Source: Nelumbo lutea
Taxonomy: Eukaryota > Streptophyta > Magnoliopsida > Proteales > Nelumbonaceae
Length of the DNA stretch: 64,000 nucleotides
Reading direction: 5' to 3'
NCBI GenBank assembly: GCA_022828595.1
Contig: JAKGHH010000002.1
Span: 111,054,855 to 111,118,854, forward strand
Made by a program: the position numbers and the translations under genes. Below are positions 55,401 through 57,029 of this stretch, piece by piece (the stretch's first letter is position 1; each line of letters starts with the position of its first letter). The notes below the pieces were generated by a model. The model saw only the letters and a program-made list of their open reading frames with translations. It searched no databases and was not told where the DNA came from.

Positions 55401-56017
55401 CTTTAGGCAAAGGAGCAGCCTCCAGAGATGGTAAAAGCACCATTTTTCATGCATATTTTACCTCTTTTACATGGTTTCAAGTGATACCACTCTCCTGGAT
55501 ATGGAAGTTTAGCACTTGGCAGTATTAATTGGCAAATAGTCATTTCGGTTTATAGCATCATTGCGAGACCCATTAAAATTTTCCTCTGCAAATAAAGGAG
55601 ATTTTGCCTTGGAGTGTCACTTGAAGGTTTGAGGTGCCTGATGGACTATCTCGTTTAACATAGTTGGGCCTTTTTATTTTTATTGTTTGGCTCAACAATA
55701 AAAATAATTGGTCTCTTTCTCTTTTTTTCTTTATTTTCCCTGTCTTTTTGATAAAACATTATTAAAAATGATAAAAAAGCACATGTGACTATTAAAGATC
55801 ACATATTGTTGTTTTAGATGTAGGGGCCTGTTCTCTTGAACATATTATTCTTGTATGATACCATCAATTAGAATTTTTTTTTATGATTCCTTTATTACAT
55901 TTGGTGTGCAGGAACGAAACACATGAAGTCATCAAATATTTGGAGTTCTGTGTCCATCGTTTGCATAATGAGGATCCTGGTGTGCACAACTTGTTGCTCT
56001 CATTGTATGCAAAGCAG
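1306..56017 (+). CDS. VPS18: VPS18, HOPS/CORVET core subunit, internal part (14 exons)
   Basis: VPS18 is the shared class C core subunit of the HOPS and CORVET tethering complexes, which act at the late endosome and vacuole membrane in Rab7/Rab5-dependent fusion. The join is 1306-1401, 9116-9183, 13177-13278, 13461-13605, 17686-17829, 17933-18052, 24451-24507, 28418-28477, 29476-29583, 32046-32188, 41685-41763, 46119-46181, 46358-46488 and 55912-56017. It gives 474 codons without a stop, and phases agree at every junction. Motifs such as [30 protein letters not shown] and [10 protein letters not shown] are those of plant VPS18. By recalled plant homologues this is roughly residues 170-645 of about 990: the C-terminal beta-propeller (Pep3/Vps18 domain), then alpha-solenoid. 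The N-terminus, clathrin-type repeat end and RING lie outside the window. The ATG at 1306 is an internal Met after a splice acceptor, not the start codon. Introns run from 103 to 9,496 bp and are packed with retroelements. Confidence 0.96.
1402..1767. other. Intron 1 start, apparently unique
   Basis: AT-rich intron sequence between exon A and the first duplicated LINE tail. I see no coding similarity, TIR or other repeat structure here. Confidence 0.5.
1768..2230. repeat. Tandem duplication of about 235 bp (LINE tail plus Copia edge)
   Basis: Two adjacent units each begin with an oligo-T run and GATAAATGAATA, the reversed 3' tail of an antisense LINE. Each continues through GGTAGCTAAGATGG into the Copia sequence that encodes QPSFA. 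Matching points are 1776 and 2007 (offset 231) and 1921 and 2160 (offset 239); the second unit carries about 9 extra bases. The duplication is younger than both elements, since it copies their junction. Confidence 0.8.
2161..2456 (+). pseudogene. Copia-1 protease remnant
   Basis: The reading begins [10 protein letters not shown] and holds the aspartic-protease environment [13 protein letters not shown], where the usual DSGA active site reads DSRA (Gly to Arg). It continues to [14 protein letters not shown] and LHVPKL, then is cut by the LINE at 2457. About 25 residues that should follow are missing after the LINE. Confidence 0.8.
2618..4138 (-). pseudogene. LINE-3 zf-RVT and RNase H remnant
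   Basis: Bases 4138-3359 encode the C-terminal region with [19 protein letters not shown] and a Cys/His cluster ([18 protein letters not shown]). From 3349 a frame change leads to RNase [12 protein letters not shown] (first Asp), [11 protein letters not shown] and SDVLAKQG. The second acidic position reads RAKL, where copies elsewhere in this window have RAE. An RNase H domain is known in many plant L1-type LINEs. Confidence 0.82.
4397..5267 (-). pseudogene. LINE-3 reverse transcriptase remnant
   Basis: Motifs in order are [56 protein letters not shown] and the catalytic FADD box in [15 protein letters not shown]. The frame breaks near 4950 and 4800. The length fits an RT domain of the plant L1 group. 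It cannot give a full product. Confidence 0.85.
5691..6700 (+). pseudogene. Copia-1 integrase remnant
   Basis: The reading resumes SGKMIGSG and DGLYMLE (pre-integrase), HSHLGHLSF and CQTCQSSKH (HHCC zinc finger), then YSDVWGP and [13 protein letters not shown] from the catalytic core. After 6194 the frame shifts repeatedly: the QNGV segment lies near 6260 with a stop, and NRMPY and [16 protein letters not shown] lie near 6380-6600. It is clearly dead. Confidence 0.85.
6990..7600 (+). pseudogene. Copia-1 reverse transcriptase remnant
   Basis: In order: [51 protein letters not shown] and the catalytic [10 protein letters not shown]. Stops occur near 7197, 7290, 7348, 7479 and 7502. After VITGD the sequence jumps to [15 protein letters not shown], so the RT C-terminus (the connection) is deleted. 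Confidence 0.85.
7692..7881. mobile_element. 190-bp insert with an 11-bp target duplication
   Basis: TTGTTCTTTTG occurs on both sides (7681-7691 and 7882-7892) inside the Copia-1 RNase H codons for YCSF/GGN. The ends are weakly inverted: GAGAACTACGAACAG against the complement GAGAATGACGGTTCAG. A duplication of 9-11 bp and short inverted ends fit a Mutator-like MITE better than hAT. The assignment is an inference. Confidence 0.6.
7893..8297 (+). pseudogene. Copia-1 RNase H C-terminal half
   Basis: [53 protein letters not shown] and [13 protein letters not shown] are standard Copia RNase H motifs. A frameshift near 8110 splits HDR/TKH. It ends directly before the polypurine tract. Confidence 0.85.
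8295..8535 (+). repeat. Copia-1 polypurine tract and 3' LTR
   Basis: The tract TGAGGGGGAG (8295-8304) is followed by the LTR start TGTTGAATATG at 8305. The LTR holds a TATA-like TATAAATA near 8395 and a CT-rich stretch. Its 3' limit is uncertain, at about 8535. A related LTR piece lies reversed at 57720-57855. Confidence 0.7.
8536..8688. repeat. Possible MITE end with GGCG-type terminus
   Basis: A T-rich stretch ends in CACTTTTAAAACACTG, whose complement CAGTGTTTTAAAAGTG resembles the terminus of the 44506-44759 element. A matching left end is not clear, so only one end can be supported. Confidence 0.35.
8689..9115. other. Intron 1 end, apparently unique
   Basis: AT-rich sequence leading to exon B, with a pyrimidine-rich run before the acceptor. 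I see no repeat or coding similarity. Confidence 0.5.
9116..9183 (+). CDS. VPS18: VPS18 exon B, with GC donor
   Basis: Acceptor TTATAG; 22 codons plus two bases (AG), with the motif [19 protein letters not shown]. The donor is GCAAGT at 9184, a GC-AG intron. It must be used, because AG plus the T opening exon C gives the Ser expected in PGEIPNSELHFF. No GT nearby keeps the frame and the conserved residues. Confidence 0.94.
9184..9640. other. Intron 2 start, beginning with a GC donor
   Basis: The donor is GCAAGT at 9184; otherwise this is unremarkable AT-rich intron. I see no gene. Confidence 0.6.
9640..10440 (+). mobile_element. LINE fragment, zf-RVT region and 3' tail
   Basis: The translation shows the LINE C-terminal zinc-finger region: [21 protein letters not shown], a DEETGYHL stretch and a [11 protein letters not shown] stretch in the readable part (9935-10312). 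Stops occur near 9907 and earlier. The 3' end has TAATGAAATTTTTATTTTC near 10400. Its zinc-finger sequence differs from LINE-3, so it is another subfamily. Confidence 0.7.
10441..11087 (+). repeat. Unidentified repeat family U, copy 1
   Basis: A purine-rich stretch with an open piece at 10568-10783 that includes [20 protein letters not shown]. The same pattern ([20 protein letters not shown]) appears at about 48540-48600. I do not recognise a domain. It may be a LINE ORF1-side remnant, as acidic lysine-rich sequence of this kind also occurs in the LINE at 33150-37005, but this is only a guess. Confidence 0.45.
11088..12245 (-). mobile_element. LINE-5: antisense L1-type LINE, RNase H and zf-RVT part
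   Basis: The minus strand carries a zinc-finger region (12232-11826: [18 protein letters not shown]), then RNase H (11762-11256). The first catalytic motif reads [11 protein letters not shown] (Asp to Glu) and [11 protein letters not shown] replaces IEGDSKVV (Asp to Asn). [11 protein letters not shown] keeps Glu. The 3' UTR shares GGAGAGGCGCAAGGTGCAGCC with LINE-3, and the tail lies at 11088-11140. It is 5' truncated and has two lost catalytic residues. Confidence 0.83.
12280..12595 (+). mobile_element. RTE-type LINE, 3' end
   Basis: After a T-rich and oligo-A stretch, translation gives LKGLEGL, NLTM and INRTEW, and the sequence ends in CCCATATAGTTGGGATT. The same C-terminal text is in the antisense RTE end at 45724-46065. 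The last 20 bases are repeated once (12524 and 12558). Confidence 0.65.
12596..13176. other. Intron 2 end, apparently unique
   Basis: AT-rich sequence with no coding or repeat signature that I can support; it leads to exon C. Confidence 0.5.
13177..13278 (+). CDS. VPS18: VPS18 exon C
   Basis: Acceptor TTGTAG, donor GTAAAC. One base completes Ser, followed by 33 codons starting [19 protein letters not shown], then AG. The following intron is only 182 bp and has no insertion. Confidence 0.95.
13461..13605 (+). CDS. VPS18: VPS18 exon D
   Basis: Acceptor CAAGTAG, donor GTATGG. The exon encodes [15 protein letters not shown] and ends at LLLIGDQVK in phase 0. Intron 4 (4,080 bp) carries Copia-2 and small TIR elements. 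Confidence 0.95.
13655..13862. repeat. TIR-type MITE end (ATTCGATTCGAA-rich)
   Basis: This is a palindromic, AT-rich segment built of ATTCGA and TATCCG words, ending CCGTTTACATCCCTA, whose complement TAGGGATGTAAACGG is a common plant MITE terminus. The left end is not clear. It abuts the 3' break of Copia-2. Confidence 0.5.
13863..14468 (-). pseudogene. Copia-2 protease and pre-integrase remnant
   Basis: Bases 14468-14208 encode [19 protein letters not shown] and [18 protein letters not shown]; the DSGA active site itself lies at the MITE break and reads SGASEHMTN around 14490. Bases 14055-13852 encode [14 protein letters not shown] and [14 protein letters not shown] (zinc finger), and then NDVWG. 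Frame changes lie between the parts. Confidence 0.75.
14489..15030. mobile_element. GGCC-rich TIR element of 542 bp with target duplication
   Basis: Ends ACCTGTTCATGG and its complement form inverted repeats, continuing into GGGCCGGGC-rich arms. The duplication CTCCTGAGT lies at 14480-14488 and 15031-15039, inside Copia-2. The long open readings across it come only from its GC-rich composition. The class is uncertain between hAT (8 bp) and Mutator (9 bp). Confidence 0.75.
15213..16077 (-). pseudogene. Copia-2 gag remnant
   Basis: The minus strand encodes [20 protein letters not shown] and WNSML-like text (UBN2-type gag), [19 protein letters not shown], and a zinc knuckle [18 protein letters not shown]. 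The usual second Cys of CX2C is Tyr here. Two frame breaks occur between 15880 and 15700. Confidence 0.78.
16629..16640 (-). promoter_or_regulatory. Copia-2 primer-binding site
   Basis: On the minus strand TGGTATCAAAGC directly follows the LTR. It is one base off the initiator-Met tRNA-type TGGTATCAGAGC seen in Copia-4 and Copia-5, and it fixes the orientation and the LTR edge. Confidence 0.8.
16641..17598 (-). repeat. Copia-2 5' LTR, split by a MITE
   Basis: The minus-strand LTR starts CGTTGAGGATTTTG (first base changed from TGTTGAG) at 17598 and ends at the primer site. Without the 619-bp MITE and one copy of its 8-bp duplication it is about 331 bp, a normal Copia length. Confidence 0.7.
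16884..17502. mobile_element. MITE-G1: 619-bp hAT-like TIR element
   Basis: Termini CATAGTTGTCAAGGC and the complement of GCCTTGAAAACTATC form an imperfect 15-bp inverted repeat. The 8-bp duplication CTCTAAAG is exact (16876-16883 and 17503-17510). An 8-bp duplication and CA at one end fit the hAT superfamily. There is no transposase. Its internal sequence (TATTGAACCCTCAAGG and so on) recurs reversed at 32834-37362. Confidence 0.82.
17686..17829 (+). CDS. VPS18: VPS18 exon E
   Basis: Acceptor TATGTAG, donor GTTTGT; exactly 48 codons. Motifs [13 protein letters not shown] and [16 protein letters not shown] are typical of plant VPS18. The Copia-2 LTR edge lies only about 90 bp upstream. The next intron is 103 bp and insertion-free. 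Confidence 0.95.
17933..18052 (+). CDS. VPS18: VPS18 exon F
   Basis: Acceptor ACTGCAG, donor GTAATG; 40 codons with [13 protein letters not shown] and [13 protein letters not shown]. It marks the passage from propeller to alpha-solenoid. Intron 6 (6,398 bp) holds Copia-3, Copia-4, a MITE and one R1 repeat. Confidence 0.95.
18193..18434 (-). repeat. Copia-3 3' LTR and polypurine tract
   Basis: The minus-strand tract CTTGAGAGGGAG is followed by the LTR start TGTTGAGAATG (18422) and ends TTGACA (18193). The LTR contains a GAAGAG-type microsatellite at its low end. The partner LTR at about 24130-24303 shares GAGTTATGGGAGAGAATAGG. Confidence 0.8.
18449..19370 (-). pseudogene. Copia-3 RT C-terminus and RNase H
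   Basis: Starting next to the [99 protein letters not shown], then after a stop [20 protein letters not shown] and [12 protein letters not shown]. One in-frame stop follows SSAEV. It is among the better-preserved Copia coding pieces here. Confidence 0.85.
19379..19616. mobile_element. MITE-T1: 238-bp hAT-like element in the Copia-3 RT
   Basis: It starts CAATGTTCAAAATATCGATA and ends as the complement of CATGGTTTAAAGTATCGATA. The inverted repeat is about 27 bp and imperfect. The 8-bp duplication GTGACAAC is exact (19371-19378 and 19617-19624). It sits in the codons right after the RT catalytic box, YVDDIVV|T. It has no transposase. Confidence 0.87.
19625..20368 (-). pseudogene. Copia-3 RT N-terminus
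   Basis: The minus strand reads [80 protein letters not shown], then after a frame change KSLYGLK-type text and VYVDDIVV at the MITE edge. A frameshift lies near 19800. Confidence 0.84.
20475..21130 (-). pseudogene. Copia-3 integrase C-terminus and linker
   Basis: Near 21050 the complement encodes [10 protein letters not shown]. Further down are [13 protein letters not shown] and [31 protein letters not shown], then a proline-rich linker. The integrase is cut at 21143 by the Copia-4 LTR. Confidence 0.8.
21144..21422 (+). repeat. Copia-4 5' LTR
   Basis: A 279-bp LTR starting TGTTAGAGTCG and ending CA, with TATAAATAAAG near 21287 as a TATA-like signal, and a CTT microsatellite near 21355. Confidence 0.83.
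21423..21434 (+). promoter_or_regulatory. Copia-4 primer-binding site
   Basis: TGGTATCAGAGC directly abuts the LTR end, complementary to the initiator-Met tRNA 3' end as in most plant Copia elements. Confidence 0.9.
21799..22117 (+). pseudogene. Copia-4 gag N-terminus
   Basis: It begins [20 protein letters not shown], then [48 protein letters not shown] frame change near 22010 (after WLWN) and truncation after IRIYQLY break it. UBN2/Retrotran gag-type N-terminal domain. Confidence 0.83.
22118..23750. repeat. Repeat R1, copy 1
   Basis: This noncoding 1.6-kb repeat is shared with 57856-59636 in the same orientation. Common landmarks are CATCATATGGATGG near 22140, GGGACCCCACAATGA near 22893 and CAAGTCTAGGGGTT near 23423. 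The copy lacks about 110 bp found near 58880-58990 in copy 2. I see no gene. An LTR or a non-autonomous element is possible, but no primer site or coding partner proves it. Confidence 0.65.
23751..24303 (-). repeat. Copia-3 5' LTR and leader
   Basis: From 24303 on the minus strand the LTR text matches the 18193-18422 LTR (GACATGACTGTAATTTCTG against GACATGACTATAATTTCTG). The remaining leader has TCTGGTGCGACC but no clear tRNA primer site. Its first two bases are changed from TG. Confidence 0.65.
24451..24507 (+). CDS. VPS18: VPS18 exon G
   Basis: Acceptor TGTTACAG, donor GTGAGT; 19 codons reading [19 protein letters not shown], an alpha-solenoid segment. The nearest mobile sequence is the Copia-3 LTR, about 150 bp upstream. 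Confidence 0.94.
24508..25137. other. Intron 7 start, apparently unique
   Basis: AT-rich intron sequence after exon G with no coding similarity or inverted ends that I can support. Confidence 0.5.
25138..25375. repeat. Tandem duplication, two 119-bp units
   Basis: The unit beginning CTTAAAAAGGTGGGAAAGTA is repeated head to tail with offset 119 (25142 and 25261). I count two or three mismatches, so it is recent. It lies just upstream of a LINE fragment and probably is LINE-derived. Confidence 0.85.
25376..25640 (+). mobile_element. LINE fragment, RT C-terminal side
   Basis: Translation gives [20 protein letters not shown] and [16 protein letters not shown]. The same GGLG..N.ALL.KWLW pattern occurs in LINE-3. 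No tail or domain beyond it remains. Confidence 0.75.
25718..26085 (-). repeat. Gypsy-1 LTR-like repeat, low copy
   Basis: About 368 bp, sharing AGTTGGCCTCTC, GGGATTGGAA, CTCCTCAAAACCCAAGCTCC and CCCAATAGATGTTCACCCA with the high copy. On the minus strand it would begin TGTTGACAG and end CAGCA. Confidence 0.7.
26372..27003 (-). pseudogene. Gypsy-1 integrase, catalytic core deleted
   Basis: Bases 27003-26737 encode the H2C2-type region ([37 protein letters not shown]). The next piece (26752-26372) begins late in the integrase: [19 protein letters not shown] and [14 protein letters not shown]. The core with the D,D-35-E residues that should lie between is missing. Confidence 0.78.
27184..27595 (-). 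repeat. Gypsy-1 LTR-like repeat, high copy
   Basis: About 412 bp, direct repeat of 25718-26085; on the minus strand it begins TGTTGATAG. A third, reversed copy forms the outer shell of the intron 10 nest at 32520-37410. Confidence 0.7.
27596..28417. other. Intron 7 end with a possible LTR edge
   Basis: CT-rich and A-rich sequence. GATCTAACATGGTGCCAACC at 27884-27903 looks like an LTR end (CA) followed by a primer-site-like TGG, but no other LTR feature supports it. The rest is plain intron up to exon H. Confidence 0.35.
28418..28477 (+). CDS. VPS18: VPS18 exon H
   Basis: Acceptor TTTTCAG, donor GTATGT; 20 codons starting [14 protein letters not shown] and ending GVGEQ, in phase 0 at both ends. 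Confidence 0.94.
28478..29475. other. Intron 8, no insertion recognised
   Basis: 998 bp of AT-rich intron between exons H and I. I see no coding similarity or element ends. Confidence 0.55.
29476..29583 (+). CDS. VPS18: VPS18 exon I
   Basis: Acceptor CTTGAAG, donor GTCTTC; 36 codons with [14 protein letters not shown] and [12 protein letters not shown]. The AAG acceptor is supported by the family residues Glu-Gln-Asp-Ala-Leu across the junction. Confidence 0.94.
29845..30150 (+). mobile_element. LINE 3' end with RNase H C-terminus
   Basis: Translation gives [28 protein letters not shown] and [14 protein letters not shown], the end of the LINE RNase H. Then come the family 3' UTR word GGGGCTGCATCTCACGCCTC and an A tail at about 30140. 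Confidence 0.8.
30151..32045. other. Intron 9 remainder
   Basis: AT-rich intron sequence between the LINE 3' end and exon J, apart from the small MITE at 31081-31203. A C run of about 16 lies at 31749. I see no gene. Confidence 0.5.
31081..31203. mobile_element. 123-bp hAT-like MITE
   Basis: Ends TAGGGCTGCAA and the complement TAAGAGGTGCAA form short inverted repeats. The flanks AGAATAAT (31073-31080) and AGAATAAC (31204-31211) match at 7 of 8 bases. The terminus is like that of the 43704-43815 element. It is noncoding. Confidence 0.68.
32046..32188 (+). CDS. VPS18: VPS18 exon J
   Basis: Acceptor TCTTTAG, donor GTAATC; 47 codons plus AG. Motifs INRLLLEDD and [18 protein letters not shown]. 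Intron 10, the largest complete intron in the window (9,496 bp), follows. Confidence 0.95.
33237..34186 (+). pseudogene. LINE-9 ORF1-like region (DUF4283-type)
   Basis: Two open pieces (33237-33437 and 33530-34186) are separated by stops. The second has [20 protein letters not shown] and [20 protein letters not shown], like the ORF1 head domain of plant L1-type LINEs. The downstream part is acidic and lysine-rich. The function in the family is RNA binding; the assignment here is by pattern only. Confidence 0.6.
34187..35523 (+). pseudogene. LINE-9 ORF1 C-terminal pieces
   Basis: Open pieces at 34313-34624, 34678-34941 and 34996-35523 lie in different frames with stops between. They are acidic ([12 protein letters not shown]) or lysine-rich ([16 protein letters not shown]). 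I see no CCHC knuckle. This is ordinary for the spacer before the endonuclease, but I cannot name a domain. Confidence 0.5.
35563..36430 (+). pseudogene. LINE-9 endonuclease remnant
   Basis: It starts [18 protein letters not shown], then [13 protein letters not shown] (catalytic Glu), [20 protein letters not shown], a frameshift, GGDFNVI (Asp, Asn), FTWSN and KLDRFLFT, and LTSDH. This is an APE-type endonuclease. Stops occur at 35794 and near 36238, and a frameshift near 35945. Confidence 0.85.
36440..36870 (+). pseudogene. LINE-9 RNase H remnant
   Basis: It begins right after the deletion joint: [20 protein letters not shown] (first Asp), [17 protein letters not shown] (Glu) and LNIEGD (Asp), followed by a stop. 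The final part has frame breaks. All three early acidic residues are kept, unlike in LINE-3 and LINE-5. Confidence 0.82.
37411..37661. other. Junction sequence
   Basis: A 250-bp stretch with a C run (37578-37589) between the LTR and the next LINE scrap. I cannot assign it. Confidence 0.4.
37662..37890 (-). mobile_element. LINE RT scrap
   Basis: The minus strand encodes [20 protein letters not shown] and [14 protein letters not shown], matching the central RT of LINE-3 ([17 protein letters not shown]). A Copia scrap follows at 37900. Confidence 0.75.
37900..38380 (+). mobile_element. Copia integrase scrap
   Basis: Around 37985-38100 the translation has [10 protein letters not shown], then [17 protein letters not shown], a much-decayed integrase C-terminal side. 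There are no LTRs. Confidence 0.6.
38590..39350 (-). mobile_element. LINE RT C-terminus and RNase H scrap with 85-bp duplication
   Basis: The minus strand has [14 protein letters not shown] text, [40 protein letters not shown] and [20 protein letters not shown], then RNase H words ([15 protein letters not shown]) near 38920. The zinc finger between is missing. An 85-bp unit (from 39181 and from 39266) is repeated head to tail. Confidence 0.78.
39181..39350. repeat. 85-bp tandem duplication
   Basis: TACTCAAAAGGCCTGTTTTT starts at 39181 and again at 39266; the units differ at only one or two bases. It lies in the LINE scrap coding region and shifts its frame. Confidence 0.9.
39700..39875 (+). 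mobile_element. LINE RT scrap, sense
   Basis: Translation gives [20 protein letters not shown] and [11 protein letters not shown], homologous to the LINE-3 RT end ([18 protein letters not shown]). It belongs to a different subfamily from the antisense scrap at 38590-39350. Confidence 0.75.
39876..41684. other. Intron 10 end, unassigned
   Basis: 1.8 kb of AT-rich DNA. The part near 40230-40630 (CCCGCTTAAGTGACTTGC, GTGGGCCCCACATGCTCC) looks like decayed LTR or leader sequence, but I cannot prove it. No coding similarity is seen before exon K. Confidence 0.4.
41685..41763 (+). CDS. VPS18: VPS18 exon K
   Basis: Acceptor CTTTGCAG, donor GTGCTG; one base completes Ser, then 26 codons: [18 protein letters not shown] and onward to HHYIK. 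Confidence 0.95.
41764..43703. other. Intron 11 first half
   Basis: AT-rich sequence with a LINE-like antisense tail near 42712-42790 (oligo-T, then TTTTATTAATATATAACC) and a G run at 42795. A 24-bp word, AGCAACATTAACCTACCTTG with its variant, occurs at 42584 and 42692. Nothing else is recognised. Confidence 0.4.
43704..43815. mobile_element. 112-bp MITE with perfect 13-bp TIRs
   Basis: It starts TAGGGGTGCAATC and ends GATTGCACCCCTA, a perfect 13-bp inverted repeat. The flanks TCTACCAC and TCTATCTG agree at only 5 of 8, so the duplication has decayed. It resembles the 31081-31203 element. Confidence 0.72.
43816..44497. other. Intron 11 middle, apparently unique
   Basis: No coding similarity or element ends seen between the two MITEs. 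Confidence 0.45.
44506..44759. mobile_element. MITE-G3: 254-bp GGCG-type hAT-like element
   Basis: Perfect 12-bp inverted ends CAATGTTTTAAA and TTTAAAACATTG. The 8-bp duplication GTATTGTT is exact (44498-44505 and 44760-44767). The subterminal parts are rich in GGCG and CGCCTC, and the centre is CT-rich. There is no transposase. Confidence 0.9.
44768..45723. other. Intron 11 second half
   Basis: AT-rich. A word of about 20 bp (GTTGCAGAGTCTATAG) occurs twice, at 44984 and 45031, in an imperfect 47-bp repeat. Nothing coding. Confidence 0.45.
45724..46065 (-). mobile_element. RTE-type LINE 3' end with an ATG-repeat tail
   Basis: The minus strand encodes [37 protein letters not shown] and [14 protein letters not shown], the RTE C-terminal pattern. 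It ends TTGGGATAAGGCTTAG and an ATGATGATG tail (45735-45722 on the minus strand), as is usual for plant RTE elements. It is 5' truncated, about 50 bp from exon L. Confidence 0.85.
46119..46181 (+). CDS. VPS18: VPS18 exon L
   Basis: Acceptor AATTTAG, donor GTACAG; 21 codons starting [14 protein letters not shown]. An antisense RTE LINE end stops only about 50 bp upstream. Confidence 0.95.
46358..46488 (+). CDS. VPS18: VPS18 exon M
   Basis: Acceptor TTTGTAG, donor GTAAGT; 43 codons plus AA. Motifs [17 protein letters not shown] and [18 protein letters not shown]. It is separated from exon L by a 176-bp insertion-free intron. Intron 13 (9,423 bp) follows. Confidence 0.96.
46489..46640. other. 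Intron 13 start
   Basis: Short AT-rich intron start with no feature seen. Confidence 0.45.
47160..48960 (+). repeat. Unidentified repeat family U, copy 2
   Basis: This insert in Copia-6 shares [20 protein letters not shown] near 48545-48600 with the 10600 copy. It has a T-rich 3' part and ends near AAAAAAAC at 48945, like a LINE tail. Open pieces occur at 47447-47659, 48029-48301 and 48367-48627, with no recognised domain. A LINE derivative without pol is my best guess. Confidence 0.42.
48961..49212. other. Sequence between U copy 2 and Copia-5
   Basis: AT-rich bases to about 49100, then the Copia-6 RNase H scrap up to the CAAGC site. Confidence 0.45.
49213..49217. repeat. Copia-5 target duplication, left copy
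   Basis: CAAGC, repeated exactly at 54636-54640 after the 3' LTR. It marks a normal integrase-mediated insertion. Confidence 0.9.
49218..49493 (+). repeat. Copia-5 5' LTR
   Basis: A 276-bp LTR starting TGTTAGTGAAGG; the last base is G where the 3' LTR has A (CG instead of CA). It holds a CT-rich stretch and a CTTGC microsatellite near 49431. Confidence 0.93.
49494..49505 (+). promoter_or_regulatory. Copia-5 primer-binding site
   Basis: TGGTATCAGAGC immediately follows the 5' LTR; initiator-Met tRNA type. Confidence 0.93.
50101..50970 (+). pseudogene. Copia-5 gag
   Basis: [18 protein letters not shown] opens the readable part, followed by [13 protein letters not shown], a stop, and [20 protein letters not shown]. 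After further stops come [16 protein letters not shown] and [21 protein letters not shown] Gly-rich stretch leads to the zinc knuckle [19 protein letters not shown], in which the last Cys is Tyr. There are stops near 50215, 50430 and 50787. Confidence 0.88.
50971..52090 (+). pseudogene. Copia-5 protease and integrase
   Basis: The protease active site [14 protein letters not shown] is intact. [20 protein letters not shown] and [10 protein letters not shown] follow, then [14 protein letters not shown] and [15 protein letters not shown] (zinc finger). A frameshift near 51730 leads into [44 protein letters not shown] and [10 protein letters not shown]. After that a deletion or frameshift breaks the reading at 52090. 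Confidence 0.9.
52091..52402 (+). pseudogene. Copia-5 integrase C-terminal side
   Basis: [34 protein letters not shown] and [18 protein letters not shown] continue the integrase, then a stop (52321) and [17 protein letters not shown] text. Confidence 0.82.
52403..53460 (+). pseudogene. Copia-5 reverse transcriptase
   Basis: A proline-rich linker is followed by [39 protein letters not shown], a stop, [45 protein letters not shown], a stop, [13 protein letters not shown] and the catalytic [10 protein letters not shown]. Stops are at 53005, 53189 and 53275. Confidence 0.9.
53461..54355 (+). pseudogene. Copia-5 RT connection and RNase H
   Basis: [107 protein letters not shown] and [19 protein letters not shown] are in place. 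Stops occur near 53690 and 54077. It ends [11 protein letters not shown] directly before the purine tract. Confidence 0.9.
54353..54635 (+). repeat. Copia-5 polypurine tract and 3' LTR
   Basis: The tract TGAGGGGGAG ends at 54362. The 273-bp LTR starts TGTTAGTGAAGG at 54363 and ends CAACA at 54635, followed by CAAGC. Confidence 0.93.
54871..55911. other. Intron 13 end
   Basis: AT-rich DNA with a possible antisense LINE tail near 55735 (TTTTTGATAAAACATTATT). No coding similarity I can support before exon N. Confidence 0.4.
55912..56017 (+). CDS. VPS18: VPS18 exon N
   Basis: Acceptor GTGTGCAG, donor GTTGAG; one base completes Lys, then 35 codons with [20 protein letters not shown] and [10 protein letters not shown] found no next exon in the remaining 8 kb, so intron 14 exceeds 7.9 kb. 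Confidence 0.95.
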
Positions 56018-56499
56018 GTTGAGTTGCTAAGATGAGAATTATACTTGAATCTTCTTCTATGACTCATTTGTTTTCTCTTTTTGTGCCTTTGCATTGTTCA
56101 AATTCCTAATGTCTAATCTTTTCATGTTTCTAATTTCATCCTGTTCCTTGCATTATTACATCACCAGTTAGAATTTTGTATCTCTACGTATTTATTCGGT
56201 TTCTGTCATATGTTATAGATGGCCAATCAGGTACATCTTCTGCTACTTCAATTGGTGCCTATAGTCTCTGGTGATGCATGTGACAATTTTAAGTTAAGAG
56301 TGGAGCACTGCCAAGTTGCCCAAGTATAAAATTCATTGTAAGGAAATCAAGTTGGAAACGAAGTTACCTATGGAAACCTGAGTGCCAGAACTAATATAAA
56401 ATAATATTTTCCTATTGGATAACTGATTAATAGAAGCATGAATTAAATTATAGACCTTGTAAATGAGCTAATATTCATAAGAGTGAACTTCCAAATTGT
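56018..56499. other. Intron 14 start
   Basis: AT-rich intron start; I see no feature. Confidence 0.45.
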
Positions 56500-56880
56500 G
56501 AAGAGTTGGCTTCCTCCCTAGGCTGCAGAAGATGTTTTTCACATTTGTTTCGATTGTGTTACTCGAAGATCATTTGGGATTACTTCATTCGTCTGTTCAA
56601 AATGGATTTATGGACTCCAATTTCACCGAAAGAATTTTTTACTCTTTGGCCTACTTGGAACAGAAGCAGAAAAACAAGGTACTTTGGAGTTTGTTCCACC
56701 ACAAGTGTCACAATCATCTTCCCTCAATCACTGGGAAAAGAATATTGGTTTGGATCATGATTCTTCCAGAATTTATGGATGGTAACAAGGTCTCTTTGTA
56801 TGTTTCTCATCACCCCTTAGTTGTACTCTTTTTTCCTCATTAATGAATTTTCCTTTTTTATTTATTACCAAAAAAATGCT
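56500..56880 (+). mobile_element. LINE 3' scrap
   Basis: In one frame the text AEDVFHICFDCVTR matches the LINE zinc-finger pattern, and the 3' end is TTAATGAATTTTCC with an oligo-A near 56870. It is decayed. Confidence 0.55.
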
Positions 56881-57029
56881 CTAGTACCAAGAAAATAAGG
56901 AGGCAGAAGAAGAGAGGAGAGATAAGAAAGTTTTGGCTTAGAGTGGCACTGCAATATCTATTCTCAAGTGAGAGGACATTTTTATATTAAAGCTTGTCAA
57001 GAGACTAAATTCTTCTTGTTAAGCTTGTT

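Noticed and set aside
56500..56850. Two overlapping open readings as a host gene
   Set aside because: The text matches a LINE zinc-finger end with a 3' tail.
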